From assembly GCA_965218555.1 (NCBI GenBank), contig OZ244625.1, positions 3,782,001 to 3,846,000 on the forward strand: DNA of 64,000 nucleotides, read 5' to 3'. The notes beneath the pieces were generated by a model. It saw nothing but the letters and a program-made list of their open reading frames with translations, searched no databases and was not told where the DNA came from. The DNA comes from JAPPLB01 sp965218555 (GTDB lineage Bacteria > Acidobacteriota > Terriglobia > Bryobacterales > UBA6623). Of the stretch, positions 52,773 to 61,343 are shown in pieces. The position numbers were made by a program, and so were the translations under genes. Numbering within the stretch: position 1 is the first letter of the stretch; every line of letters begins with the position of its first letter.

Positions 52773-53957
52773 ATGCAGCTGATTGACTACAGGAAGACAT
52801 CGCAGTTGATGGACGAGGCCGGGATCGATGTTATTTTAGCGTCTACACGGCCAAGTGTCACTTATCTTGCTGACTACTGGCACCTTCCCAGCGACGACTA
52901 CTATGTGTTATGGGACACCAATGTGACCCACAAGACGTTAGCGGGCATCCCGAAGCACGAAGAAAAGGGCCCTTTCCTCGTGGCTGGGGCCAGCGAGATG
53001 ACGTTTGTGTCAATGGTTGACCCGTGGATCAAGGAAAGGCATTTCTGGGGACCGGGCTACTACATTCAAAGGTGGAAAAAGCCCAACCCCGACCCTGGCA
53101 ACCCAATGGATGTCGCGGCACAAGTGCTTGCCGACAAGGGCTTGGCGGACGGCTGTATCGCGGTGGAGATGAGGTACCTGGGAGTGAGTTACTTCGAGCG
53201 TCTCGCCTCCCTGCTGCCGAAGGCGACCTTCGTGGACGCCGAAGAGATTCTGTGGAAGCTACGCATGGTGAAGTCTCCCGAAGAGATTCGACGCATGCGG
53301 CGGGCTTGTCAGGGCACCATTAAGGTCTGGCGAAGGTGCATGAGCTTGGCCCATTCCGGGATGACCGAGAAAGAGATGGAGCGAGAGTTTATTAAGGCTT
53401 TTGCTGAAGAAGGCCTGGACAACGAACGCTCGTACGTCGTTTTCGGCCCCGCTGGCGTCAACTTGTTGAATGGCGCCCCCCTGGCTTCGGACAACGCATT
53501 AAAGGAAGGTCAGTTTATTCGTATCGACGTCCAAGGGAAGTACCAGGGATACATTTGCAACCTGTCTCGAGTTATTGCCTTCGGCAAGGTGACCCCGGAG
53601 ATGGAGAAAGCGCACAGCTTAGTCAAGGACATGGTACAAAAGGTGATTCCAAAGCTGAAACCCGAAGTACCTGTAGGTGACATACGGGCTTTCGAATTGG
53701 AGCTCTACGAGGGAAGCGGTTATGAACCGGTGGTACCTTATACCGGCCATGGTGTGGGGCTGAAGGTACACGAGCCGCCGTATCTGTCGCAAGTAGACGG
53801 CACAGTCCTCAAGCCCAACATGGTGGTGACCGTAGAGCCCACCGTCCAATTCAGCGCGGACGGCGACATTTTCATCTCCATCGAGGATCAGTTCCTGATC
53901 ACACAGGACGGTGCCGAGTGGCTCACGGCCGACGCGCCCCTGGACCTTTACCTCTGA
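52773..53957 (+). CDS. M24-family (Xaa-Pro peptidase/creatinase-like) protein 1
   Basis: A 394-residue pita-bread-fold protein. The N-terminal creatinase domain spans about residues 1-140 (AGIDVILASTRPSVTYLADY). In the C-terminal catalytic domain the metal-ligand positions read IRIDVQGKYQGYICNLSRVI (Asp then Asn), YTGHGVGLKVHEPPYLSQV (His), VVTVEPTVQ (Glu) and FISIEDQFLI (Glu). The second Asp of the usual DDHEE set is Asn here, so it may bind one metal or act as a C-N hydrolase like creatinase. Start is set by GAAGGAG seven bases before ATG 52773. Confidence 0.87.
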   Translation: MQLIDYRKTSQLMDEAGIDVILASTRPSVTYLADYWHLPSDDYYVLWDTNVTHKTLAGIPKHEEKGPFLVAGASEMTFVSMVDPWIKERHFWGPGYYIQRWKKPNPDPGNPMDVAAQVLADKGLADGCIAVEMRYLGVSYFERLASLLPKATFVDAEEILWKLRMVKSPEEIRRMRRACQGTIKVWRRCMSLAHSGMTEKEMEREFIKAFAEEGLDNERSYVVFGPAGVNLLNGAPLASDNALKEGQFIRIDVQGKYQGYICNLSRVIAFGKVTPEMEKAHSLVKDMVQKVIPKLKPEVPVGDIRAFELELYEGSGYEPVVPYTGHGVGLKVHEPPYLSQVDGTVLKPNMVVTVEPTVQFSADGDIFISIEDQFLITQDGAEWLTADAPLDLYL

Positions 53958-54604
53958 GTCCCTTCGGACGACCGTTGTTGAGTCTGAGAGTTGGACCAGG
54001 GAGGCATAAGGTTCATCGACAGCCCGAACCGACGTAGCTTTGTTCTGGCATCGCTCACTTCGTTCGCGGCTGTGTCATCACAGAGACGGCCGACTCAGAG
54101 GGAGGCTCTTCGCTATGACAGCTTGCGTGTAGTTGACAACCAACAAGACCCGTCCATAACGCTCGAAGCCGAGGAACCGTTGCCAAGATCATCGACAGTA
54201 CGGCATTCAGTGCACGCCCCCCAAACGAGTATCTCACGGGATGCCGGAGATTGCCCGAGTCATCAGACCGCCTCGTGGCCGGCGCGGTTGGCTGTCACCG
54301 CTTGCATTCCCTGCTCGCACTTCCTGGGCTGTCACGAACTGTTCAATGTGTTGAACGGTTTCAAGGAATCCCTTGACAGCCATAGCGCCTGTCCCAAGAC
54401 TGCCCTGTAGAGGGCCGTTGCAAAGGAAGTTTCACCGTAACAGGCCCTTCGAGGGGATATTCGCGTGACCAGGTGACAGCACCATCGGGCAGGGTCTGTC
54501 CTGGGACGCTGACGACTTTTCTTTTCAATTACTGGCGTCGCCGGGAGATGGATTCTTCGTGTGGCGGCCCACAATTGGCAATCAATCAGAAAGGACAAAC
54601 TTCC
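53958..54604. other. Region with a possible eroded Tat-signal gene
   Basis: No intact gene is supported in these 647 bases. One plus-strand frame from about 53991 begins with SPNRRSFVLASLTSFAAVSS, which looks like a twin-arginine signal, but the following residues show no domain and the frame ends at 54410. I read it as the start of a decayed exported-protein gene. The last 130 bases hold the sulfatase promoter area. Confidence 0.4.
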
Positions 54605-56155
54605 ATGAAAAAGGGCAGTCAAAAGAGGGGAACTCTTCGGCGAGAGTTCATCCGGACAGGTTTCTCAACACTTGCCACGGCGGCGGCTGCGGTAAGCTCC
54701 AGAGCATCTCAGGCTACGCGACGAGCGAGGCCGAACATCTTATTCATCATTGCCGATGACCTGGGCCAACAGTGCCGATGTTACGGGGACCGAATCGCTC
54801 GCACACCAAACATCGACCAACTGGCCAGCCAGGGTGTGCTGTTCGAAAATGCTTACGTGACGACAAGCATCTGTAGCCCGTCGAGGGCCAGTATGTTCAC
54901 GGGTCTGTTCCCCCAACAACACGGTTTGTTAGGCATGGCCCAGTGGGGATACCGGGTCCTCGAAGGTGCCCCGCTGCTGCCCAATCTCCTCAAACAGGAA
55001 GGCTATCGAACAGGCATCATCGGCAAGACGCACATGACGTCTCTCGTGCCTTGGCAGTGGGATTATCGGAAAACGCCGGCCGACGAAGCAGGCCGTGCTC
55101 AATTGAGGGACCCGCGGAGCTTCGCGGAGAGAACCCAGGAGTTCCTTTCCCAAGACGCGGAAGATCCGTTCTTTTTGTCAGTGAATTTCGTGGACCCCCA
55201 CACGCCACACTCTCTTCATCGAATCAGCGGTCTTCCAGAAGATCTATATACAAAGGAAGAAGTCAAGCCTCTGCCTTTCATGGGTGAATGGGACACGCCA
55301 GTCTTGCGTGAGTCCGTGGTCGGATACTATAACAACGTGTCGCGGCTCGACACAGGAGTCGGGCTCGTGCTGGACGTGCTCGAAAGGTCCGGTCACAGCC
55401 AAAACACAATCGTCATTTTTGTCGGCGATCATGGACCGGGTTTTCATCGAGCCAAACAGAGCTGCTATGAAGCAGGAGTCAAAGTTCCTTTCATCGTGCG
55501 ATGGCCTGGTCACTCCATCGCCGGACTTCGCCGCCAGGAACTCGTCTCGACGATTGACATGCTGCCGACTGCCCTGCGCGTAGCGGAGGCCAGAATTCCG
55601 GAAGGACTCACAGGCCTTCCCCTAGGTGAGCTGGTCGAAGGGAAGCAGGTCGAGTGGCGGGAGACGATTCTCACTGAGTATCACTCCAACCAATGTGCGG
55701 ATTTCTATCCCCGTCGGACCGTTCGCGACAACCGCCATAAGGTCATTCTGAATCTACTTCACGAACGTCCGTGCCCCGCGACCCGCTACATGAGGGCATT
55801 CGACTGGTACCTAGTGCCAAACTATGAGGCGCTGAAGGGTACAGCGACTTACAGGGCATTTCAAACCTTCGAGCACCCTCCGAAAGTGGAACTCTATGAC
55901 CTTGAGAAGGATCCCCACGAATACAACAATCTGGGAGAAAACAGGGACTACCATCAAACCACGGAACGGCTGCTGGGCGAGCTGAGAGCATGGCGGGAAA
56001 GCACTCGTGATCGTTACTTGGATGCGGCCTATCTTGGGCGCATGACGGAGTACCACGATCGAGGAGCGGAAGAGCAAAAGAGAACCCGCGAGGTATACCA
56101 CGCCCGCATGCAGGTGTTGTATCCAGATGGTGGTGACTTTGGGTATATAAAGTGA
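54605..56155 (+). CDS. Tat-exported sulfatase
   Basis: A 516-residue type I sulfatase. The N-terminus has a twin-arginine signal (GTLRREFIRTGFSTLATAAA). The alkaline-phosphatase-fold core starts RPNILFIIADDLGQQCRCYG (two metal Asp residues) and TPNIDQLASQGVLFENAYVT. The formylglycine site is SICSPSRASMFTG with the full C-x-P-S-R motif. Further ligands are in IIGKTHMTSL, NFVDPHTPHSL and IVIFVGDHGPGFHRAKQSCY. It hydrolyses sulfate esters in the periplasm after Cys-to-formylglycine conversion; no modifying enzyme gene is in the window. ATG 54605 lies behind AAGGA. Substrate unknown. Confidence 0.93.
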   Translation: MKKGSQKRGTLRREFIRTGFSTLATAAAAVSSRASQATRRARPNILFIIADDLGQQCRCYGDRIARTPNIDQLASQGVLFENAYVTTSICSPSRASMFTGLFPQQHGLLGMAQWGYRVLEGAPLLPNLLKQEGYRTGIIGKTHMTSLVPWQWDYRKTPADEAGRAQLRDPRSFAERTQEFLSQDAEDPFFLSVNFVDPHTPHSLHRISGLPEDLYTKEEVKPLPFMGEWDTPVLRESVVGYYNNVSRLDTGVGLVLDVLERSGHSQNTIVIFVGDHGPGFHRAKQSCYEAGVKVPFIVRWPGHSIAGLRRQELVSTIDMLPTALRVAEARIPEGLTGLPLGELVEGKQVEWRETILTEYHSNQCADFYPRRTVRDNRHKVILNLLHERPCPATRYMRAFDWYLVPNYEALKGTATYRAFQTFEHPPKVELYDLEKDPHEYNNLGENRDYHQTTERLLGELRAWRESTRDRYLDAAYLGRMTEYHDRGAEEQKRTREVYHARMQVLYPDGGDFGYIK

Positions 56156-56358
56156 GGCGTGGGAGATCGGCTGAAGGTTTCCGAATCAGCAGAGTGCTGC
56201 TAGACTTGGCCTTTGAGTCCGCCGACTAGTGAGCACTGGGATAGGTAACTGGACGGCAGGTGTCACTGCTTTGCAGCGGCCGCCATGGGCTGGTGCTCCT
56301 TCGGAGGACGTCCGAAGTGATCGCTCAGTAGCGTTCCGCGCATCGATCAGGTGTCTCC

Positions 56359-57336
56359 GTGGCAGATGTGAGGCCCAAACTGCTCATTCTTGGCGACCCT
56401 CCAGGGAACTGGATAAAGAAGCTGGGAGAGATCAGGGAAATCGTCGATCTACAAATAGCTCCCAATCCGGAAGAGGCGGAAGCCAAGCTACCAGAGGCCG
56501 AAATCGTATTCGACTGGGTACTGGGAGGGCTGTGGCTGCGGAAGTATTGGCACTTAGCCCGGCGTTTGAGATGGGTTCACAGCAGTTCGGCTGGCGTCGA
56601 GAAACTTCTGTTTCCCGACTGGATCGATAGTCCCTTCATCCTGACGAACGCTCGCGCAATCTATGCCCCTGCTTTTGCGGAGTTCGTAATCTTCTGTGTC
56701 CTGTTTTTTGCTAAAGACTTTCCGACCCTTGAGGCGAATCGGCGAGGGCGCCGCTGGAGACAGTGCCAACCCGTTAAGCTTTGCCATCGGACGTTGGGGA
56801 TTGTCGGTTTCGGCGGGACAGGCCGTGCTACGGCTCGCCTCGCGAAGGCCTTCGGAATGCAGGTGCTGGCTACGAAGCGCAACACTCAAACCGGTCTAGA
56901 GCCGGATCTGGTTGACGATCTGGTCCCCCCAGAAAGTTGGCACGACCTTCTCCCTGTGTCCGACTACGTGGTGACTGCTTTGCCACTTACCCAGGAGACG
57001 TTGGGTCTTTTCGGGAGGAAGGAGTTCCGAGCTATGAAAACCAGAGGTTGCTTCATTAACGTTGGGCGTGGAGAGACGGTGCAGGAAGCCGAGCTCGTAC
57101 GGGCTTTGACAGAAGGATGGATTACCGGCGCGGGGCTTGACGTATTCGAAACAGAGCCCCTCGCGCCGGAGAGCACACTCTATTCCTTGCCGAACGTCAT
57201 TCTCTCGCCGCATTGTGCTGGGATCACACCGGACAATCGCGAAAGGTGTGCCCGGTTGTTGATTGACAACGTTCGGCGCTACATCAACCAGGAGCCGCTT
57301 GTGAACGTGGTCGACAAGCGGCGAGGATACTATTGA
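56359..57336 (+). CDS. D-isomer-specific 2-hydroxyacid dehydrogenase
   Basis: A 325-residue NAD(P)-dependent dehydrogenase. The catalytic domain opens RPKLLILGDPPGNWIKKLGE; WVHSSSAGVEKLLFPDW is the substrate-side segment. The nucleotide-binding motif is LGIVGFGGTGRATARLAKAF (G-x-G-x2-G). The catalytic triad is visible: Arg in NVGRGETVQEAELV, Glu in LDVFETEPLAPES and His in LSPHCAGITPD. It interconverts a 2-oxo and a D-2-hydroxy acid. The GTG at 56359 is the likely start. The gene ends only a few bases after the left border of IS630 element B, whose TA target overlaps its last codons. Confidence 0.92.
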   Translation: MADVRPKLLILGDPPGNWIKKLGEIREIVDLQIAPNPEEAEAKLPEAEIVFDWVLGGLWLRKYWHLARRLRWVHSSSAGVEKLLFPDWIDSPFILTNARAIYAPAFAEFVIFCVLFFAKDFPTLEANRRGRRWRQCQPVKLCHRTLGIVGFGGTGRATARLAKAFGMQVLATKRNTQTGLEPDLVDDLVPPESWHDLLPVSDYVVTALPLTQETLGLFGRKEFRAMKTRGCFINVGRGETVQEAELVRALTEGWITGAGLDVFETEPLAPESTLYSLPNVILSPHCAGITPDNRERCARLLIDNVRRYINQEPLVNVVDKRRGYY

Positions 57337-57974
57337 CTTTCGCATAATATAAAGTAACCTTTTCCCATGCCGAACGTCTTACTAGGCATGGGTAATCCTG
57401 CTGGAGTCAAACGCGATTTCAAAGCTCTTGAACGCCGCCGCTTGCGAGCCTTGCGCCTGCTCGACCAAGGCCTCCGCCAGTCCGAGGTCGCCCGCCGCCT
57501 TGGGGTCGCACAGCAGAGCGTCAGCCGCTGGGCGCAGCTGGCGGCGCAAGGCGGCTCCCAGGCGCTGCGACATCCCGGCCGCGCCGGGCGCAAGCCGCAA
57601 CTCAGCGCTGAGCAGTTGACGCAACTGGAGCAGTGGTTGCTCGACGGCCCCGAAGCGCACGGCTATCCCACGCCCTTGTGGACCTGCCAGCGCGTCAAGC
57701 GCCTGATCCAAGAGCAATTCGGCGTCGCCTACCATCCCGGACACGTCTGGAAGATCCTGGTGCGGCTGGGCTGGAGTCCGCAGCGACCGGTCGGACGGGC
57801 ACGCGAGCGCAACGAGGAAAGCATCCGCCAGTGGCGGCGTCGCACGTGTGTAAGCGCCGGAGCGAAAATAGACCACAGGGCGGCCGTTTGAGGCCGCTGG
57901 TGGCGGAGCAAAACTAGACCGCCCGCCAGCATTTCATAAAACATTTTTGGGGTGTTTTGTGTGATGCAGGAGGG

Positions 57975-59474
57975 ATGTACTCTGTGGAGCTGTACGCACG
58001 CGTTCGCCGAGCGGTCTTTGTCGAAGGGGTCAGCGAGAGAGAAGCGGCGCAGCGCTTCGGGCTGGCGCGCGAGACCGTGCGCAAGATGCTGCGCTACGCC
58101 GCGCCGCCGGGCTATCGGCGGCAGAAGCCGATTCGACGCCCGAAGCTCGACGCCTACACGCCGATCATCGACCAGATCCTGGAGACGGACCTAGCGCTGC
58201 CGAAGAAGCAACGGCACACGGCGAAACGTATCTTCGAACGACTCCGAGACGAGCACGACTTCGCGGGCGGCTACACCATCATCAAAGACTACGTGCGGCT
58301 GAAGCGGACCTCGCAGCGCGAGATGTTCGTGCCGCTGACGCATCCGCCGGGGCACGCCCAGGCGGACTTCGGCGAGGCGCAAGTGGAGATCGGCGGGGTG
58401 CTGGCGAAGGCGCACTACTTCGTCATCGATCTACCCCACAGCGACGAGAGTTACGTGCGGGCATTTCCGGCCGAGACGACGGAAGCTTTCTTGGAGGGGC
58501 ACGTCGAGGCGTTTCGCTACTGGGGTGGCGTGCCGCGACGGATTCTCTACGACAACACAACGCTGGCGGTGGCGCGGATCCTAGGCGACGGGACGCGGCA
58601 GAAGACGCAGGCGTTCTCGGAGCTGCAGTCGCACTACTTGTTCGCAGAGCGTTTTGGGAGGCCGGGCAAGGGAAACGACAAGGGGAAGGTCGAGAACCTT
58701 GTGAAGGTCGCCCGACGGAGCTTCTTCGTACCGCGGCCCCGGTTCCCCAGTTGGGCAGCGTTGAACGTATGGCTGGAAGAGCAGTGCCGCAAGAGGCGAG
58801 AGCGCCGGCAACGCGGGCATCGAGAGAAGATCGGAGAGCGCTTCGAGCGTGATCGACAAGCGCTGTTAGCGCTGCCGGCAGCGGCGTATGAGGCCTGCGA
58901 GACACGTCCTGGGAGAGTGACGTCGTTGTCGCTGGTGCGCTACCACACCAACGACTACTCGGTGCCGACCAAGTACGGACACCGCCAAGTGCTCATCAAG
59001 GGCTATGTGGACAAAGTCGTCATCTGCGCCGGCAGCGAGGAGATCGCACGGCATCGGCGCAGCTATGGGCGTGAGGGGCTGATCTTTCACCCGCTGCACT
59101 ATCTGGCCCTACTGGAGCGCAAGACCGGAGCACTCGAGCAAGCAGCGCCGCTGGAAGGCTGGCAGTTGCCCGAGGAGTTTGCTGGACTGCGCCGGCTGCT
59201 CGAAGCGCGGCTCGGCAAGGCTGGAGCTCGAGAGTATGTCCAGGTACTGCGTCTGCTCGAGGACGTTCCGCTCGAAGAAGTCCGTGCTGCCGTAGGGGAC
59301 GCCTTACGGCTCGGCGCGATCTCTTTCGATGCCGTCAAGCATCTCGTGCTGTGTCGCATCGAACAGCGCCCACCCCGGCTGGAACTTGAGAATTATCCCC
59401 ATCTGCCCACGGCGCGGGTGGCGAGGACCGCAGCGGCGGACTATCTGGCGCTGGTGGACGCGGGAGCCGAGTGA
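57975..59474 (+). CDS. istA: IS21 transposase IstA (copy 5)
   Basis: A full 499-residue IstA with intact HTH (Arg form, ETVRKM) and the DDE residues, identical in visible sequence to copy 1. It should be active. Confidence 0.95.
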   Translation: MYSVELYARVRRAVFVEGVSEREAAQRFGLARETVRKMLRYAAPPGYRRQKPIRRPKLDAYTPIIDQILETDLALPKKQRHTAKRIFERLRDEHDFAGGYTIIKDYVRLKRTSQREMFVPLTHPPGHAQADFGEAQVEIGGVLAKAHYFVIDLPHSDESYVRAFPAETTEAFLEGHVEAFRYWGGVPRRILYDNTTLAVARILGDGTRQKTQAFSELQSHYLFAERFGRPGKGNDKGKVENLVKVARRSFFVPRPRFPSWAALNVWLEEQCRKRRERRQRGHREKIGERFERDRQALLALPAAAYEACETRPGRVTSLSLVRYHTNDYSVPTKYGHRQVLIKGYVDKVVICAGSEEIARHRRSYGREGLIFHPLHYLALLERKTGALEQAAPLEGWQLPEEFAGLRRLLEARLGKAGAREYVQVLRLLEDVPLEEVRAAVGDALRLGAISFDAVKHLVLCRIEQRPPRLELENYPHLPTARVARTAAADYLALVDAGAE

Positions 59475-60238
59475 CGGCCAAGCCGAAAGTGCTGCTGGAA
59501 GCGCAGCTGAAGGCGCTGCGGCTGCCAACCTTCCTGCGCGAGTACGACAAAGTGGCGCGGCAATGCGCGGCCGAAGGTCTGGACTGTCCGCGCTATCTGC
59601 TGCGACTCAGTGAGCTGGAGCTGCTCGATCGCGAACAGCGCGCCACCGAGCGCCGCATCAAGACCGCCAAGTTCCCGGTGCTCAAGAGCCTGGAGACCTT
59701 CGAGTTCCGCTCGATTCCGTCGCTGAACAAGAGCTTGGTCCTGGAGCTGGCGCGCTCGGAGTATCTGGATCGCAGAGAGAACGTGCTGGCGCTGGGCAAC
59801 TCCGGTACGGGCAAGACGCACCTTGCCCTGGCGTTGGGGCTGGCCGCTTGTCAGAAAGGCTATCGGGTCCGCTTTGCCACCGCCGCGGCGCTGGTCCACG
59901 AGTTGCTCGAGGCGCGTGACGACAAACGTCTCCTGCGCTTGCAAAAACAGCTGGCCAAGCAAGACCTGCTGATCGTCGACGAGCTGGGCTACGTCCCCTT
60001 GTCGAAGACGGGCTCGGAGTTACTGTTCGAGATCTTCAGCCAGCGCTACGAGCGGGCCTCGACGCTGGTCACCTCGAACCTACCCTTCAACGAGTGGACG
60101 GAGATCTTCGGCTCCGAGCGGCTGACCGGCGCTTTGCTGGATCGTCTCACCCACCACGTCCATATCTTGGAGATGAACGCCGAGAGCTACCGTCTCCAGC
60201 AGAGTAAGCGTTCCCGGAAGCGTTCTTCCTCCCCCTGA
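59471..60238 (+). CDS. istB: IS21 helper ATPase IstB (copy 5)
   Basis: A full IstB with intact Walker motifs, reading ILEMNAESYRLQQ. It combines the istA form of copy 1 with the istB form of copy 3, suggesting either an intermediate lineage or gene conversion between copies. Confidence 0.95.
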   Translation: MTAKPKVLLEAQLKALRLPTFLREYDKVARQCAAEGLDCPRYLLRLSELELLDREQRATERRIKTAKFPVLKSLETFEFRSIPSLNKSLVLELARSEYLDRRENVLALGNSGTGKTHLALALGLAACQKGYRVRFATAAALVHELLEARDDKRLLRLQKQLAKQDLLIVDELGYVPLSKTGSELLFEIFSQRYERASTLVTSNLPFNEWTEIFGSERLTGALLDRLTHHVHILEMNAESYRLQQSKRSRKRSSSP

Positions 60239-60998
60239 TCCCCCCGCCCAGCCGCCGGCTGTTTCGAGGGGCTTCCACTACGTCCGGGGCCGCCTTAACA
60301 GGCGTCCCCCGACTTCGCTCCAGCCCCCAAAACAGCCGCTTTCAGAAACGAGTCCTATCCCCGAGATGGTCTACTTTTACTCCGCCCCAGTGGCCTAATT
60401 TTGCTCCGCCCTTGACACACGTGGCCCGCCGCTAAAAAAAGCCCAAAAACAAGGGCGCACGATCGTCTTCGTCGACGAGACGGGCGTAAGCGAGCGGCCG
60501 CATCGCTGCCGCACCTGGGCGCCGCGCGGTGAAACGCCCGTGCTGCAATACAGCTTCAACTGGAAGATGCTGTCGGCGGCGGCCGGGCTGACCTTTCACG
60601 ATCTCTACTTCCGTTTCTATGAAGGCACCATCGCCAGCCAGCAGGTGGTGGAGTTTCTGCAGGCGCTGGAGCGGCAGATCGACCGGCCGCTGCTTTTGGT
60701 TTGGGATCGCCTGCCGGTGCATCGCAGTTGGCTGGTGCAGGAGTTCCTTCGCGCCTCCGAGGGCGGATCGAACAGGTTTGGCTGCCGGCCTACGCGCCGG
60801 AGTTGAATCCGGTCGAGTATGTGTGGGCTTACTGGAAGCAGCATGAACTCCCCAATGTGTGTCCCAAGGACTACGGGGACCTGAGCCAGACGGCGCGCCG
60901 CACGCTGCGCCGTGTGCGTCGTCGCAAACGGCTGATTCCTTCTTTCTGGAAGCAGGCCAAACTGTCTTTTGACTAACCCTATATTATGCGAATATCAA

Positions 60999-61343
60999 TA
61001 GAGGAATCCTGAAGGGCTCAACGGTTCGGTCCTGCCGGCCCAGTAAATGAAGTAACCGCGCCCGGACGCGATGGCTCAGCTTTTTCGATGCAGGACAACT
61101 CCGGTTCTAGTCCACTAGTCCTCAGCGCAAGAAATCCAGCCGTGATCACTTGCCATAAAGACACGACGAGCCATGGAGTTGAGATTGCAGATATGAACCG
61201 AGACGCCGTCGAGATCGAGCGCCCGGCACGTATACAGGAACTTGAAGATTTCCATCGTATCGGCGCGGAAATGCCTAGCGTAGCTAGGGGACAAGCAGCA
61301 TAACCGCATCATAGGCCGATTTCCTCCGGACAGGGTCCTACGT
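60999..61343. other. Intergenic region without a supported gene
   Basis: The 345 bases between IS630 element B and the end of the second M24 gene contain no convincing frame, RNA or repeat. A minus-strand frame at 61115-61312 has no recognisable content. Confidence 0.4.

Larger units (their letters stand above)
57849..60417 (+). mobile_element. IS21-family element, copy 5
   Basis: A 2,569-bp copy flanked by the 6-bp repeat CACGTG at 57843-57848 and 60418-60423. It lies inside IS630 element B. Sequence is the same as copy 1 in istA and carries the Ala variant in istB. Confidence 0.95.
57388..60976 (+). pseudogene. IS630 transposase split by IS21 copy 5 and frameshifted
   Basis: Pieces are 57388-57848 and 60424-60976. 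The first has MGNPAGVKRDFKALERRRLR, an HTH (RQSEVARRLGVAQQSVSRWA) and PTPLWTCQRVKRLIQEQFGV. The join after removing the element reads RRRTWPAAKK. The poly-A tract at 60433-60439 is one base short relative to element A, so the catalytic half (TIVFVDETGVSERPHRC, LLLVWDRLPVHRSWLVQE) is out of frame. Another shift at about 60765 precedes LPAYAPELNPVEYVWAYWKQ. Dead independently of the IS21 insertion. Confidence 0.88.
57333..60998 (+). mobile_element. IS630-family element B with IS21 copy 5 nested inside
   Basis: Ends are TTGACTTTCGCATAATATAA on the left and, inward from the right, TTGATATTCGCATAATATAG, with TA duplications at 57331-57332 and 60999-61000. Without the nested IS21 and its 6-bp duplication it would be about 1.09 kb. 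Element A at 12569-13685 is a relative with the same kind of ends. Confidence 0.9.
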
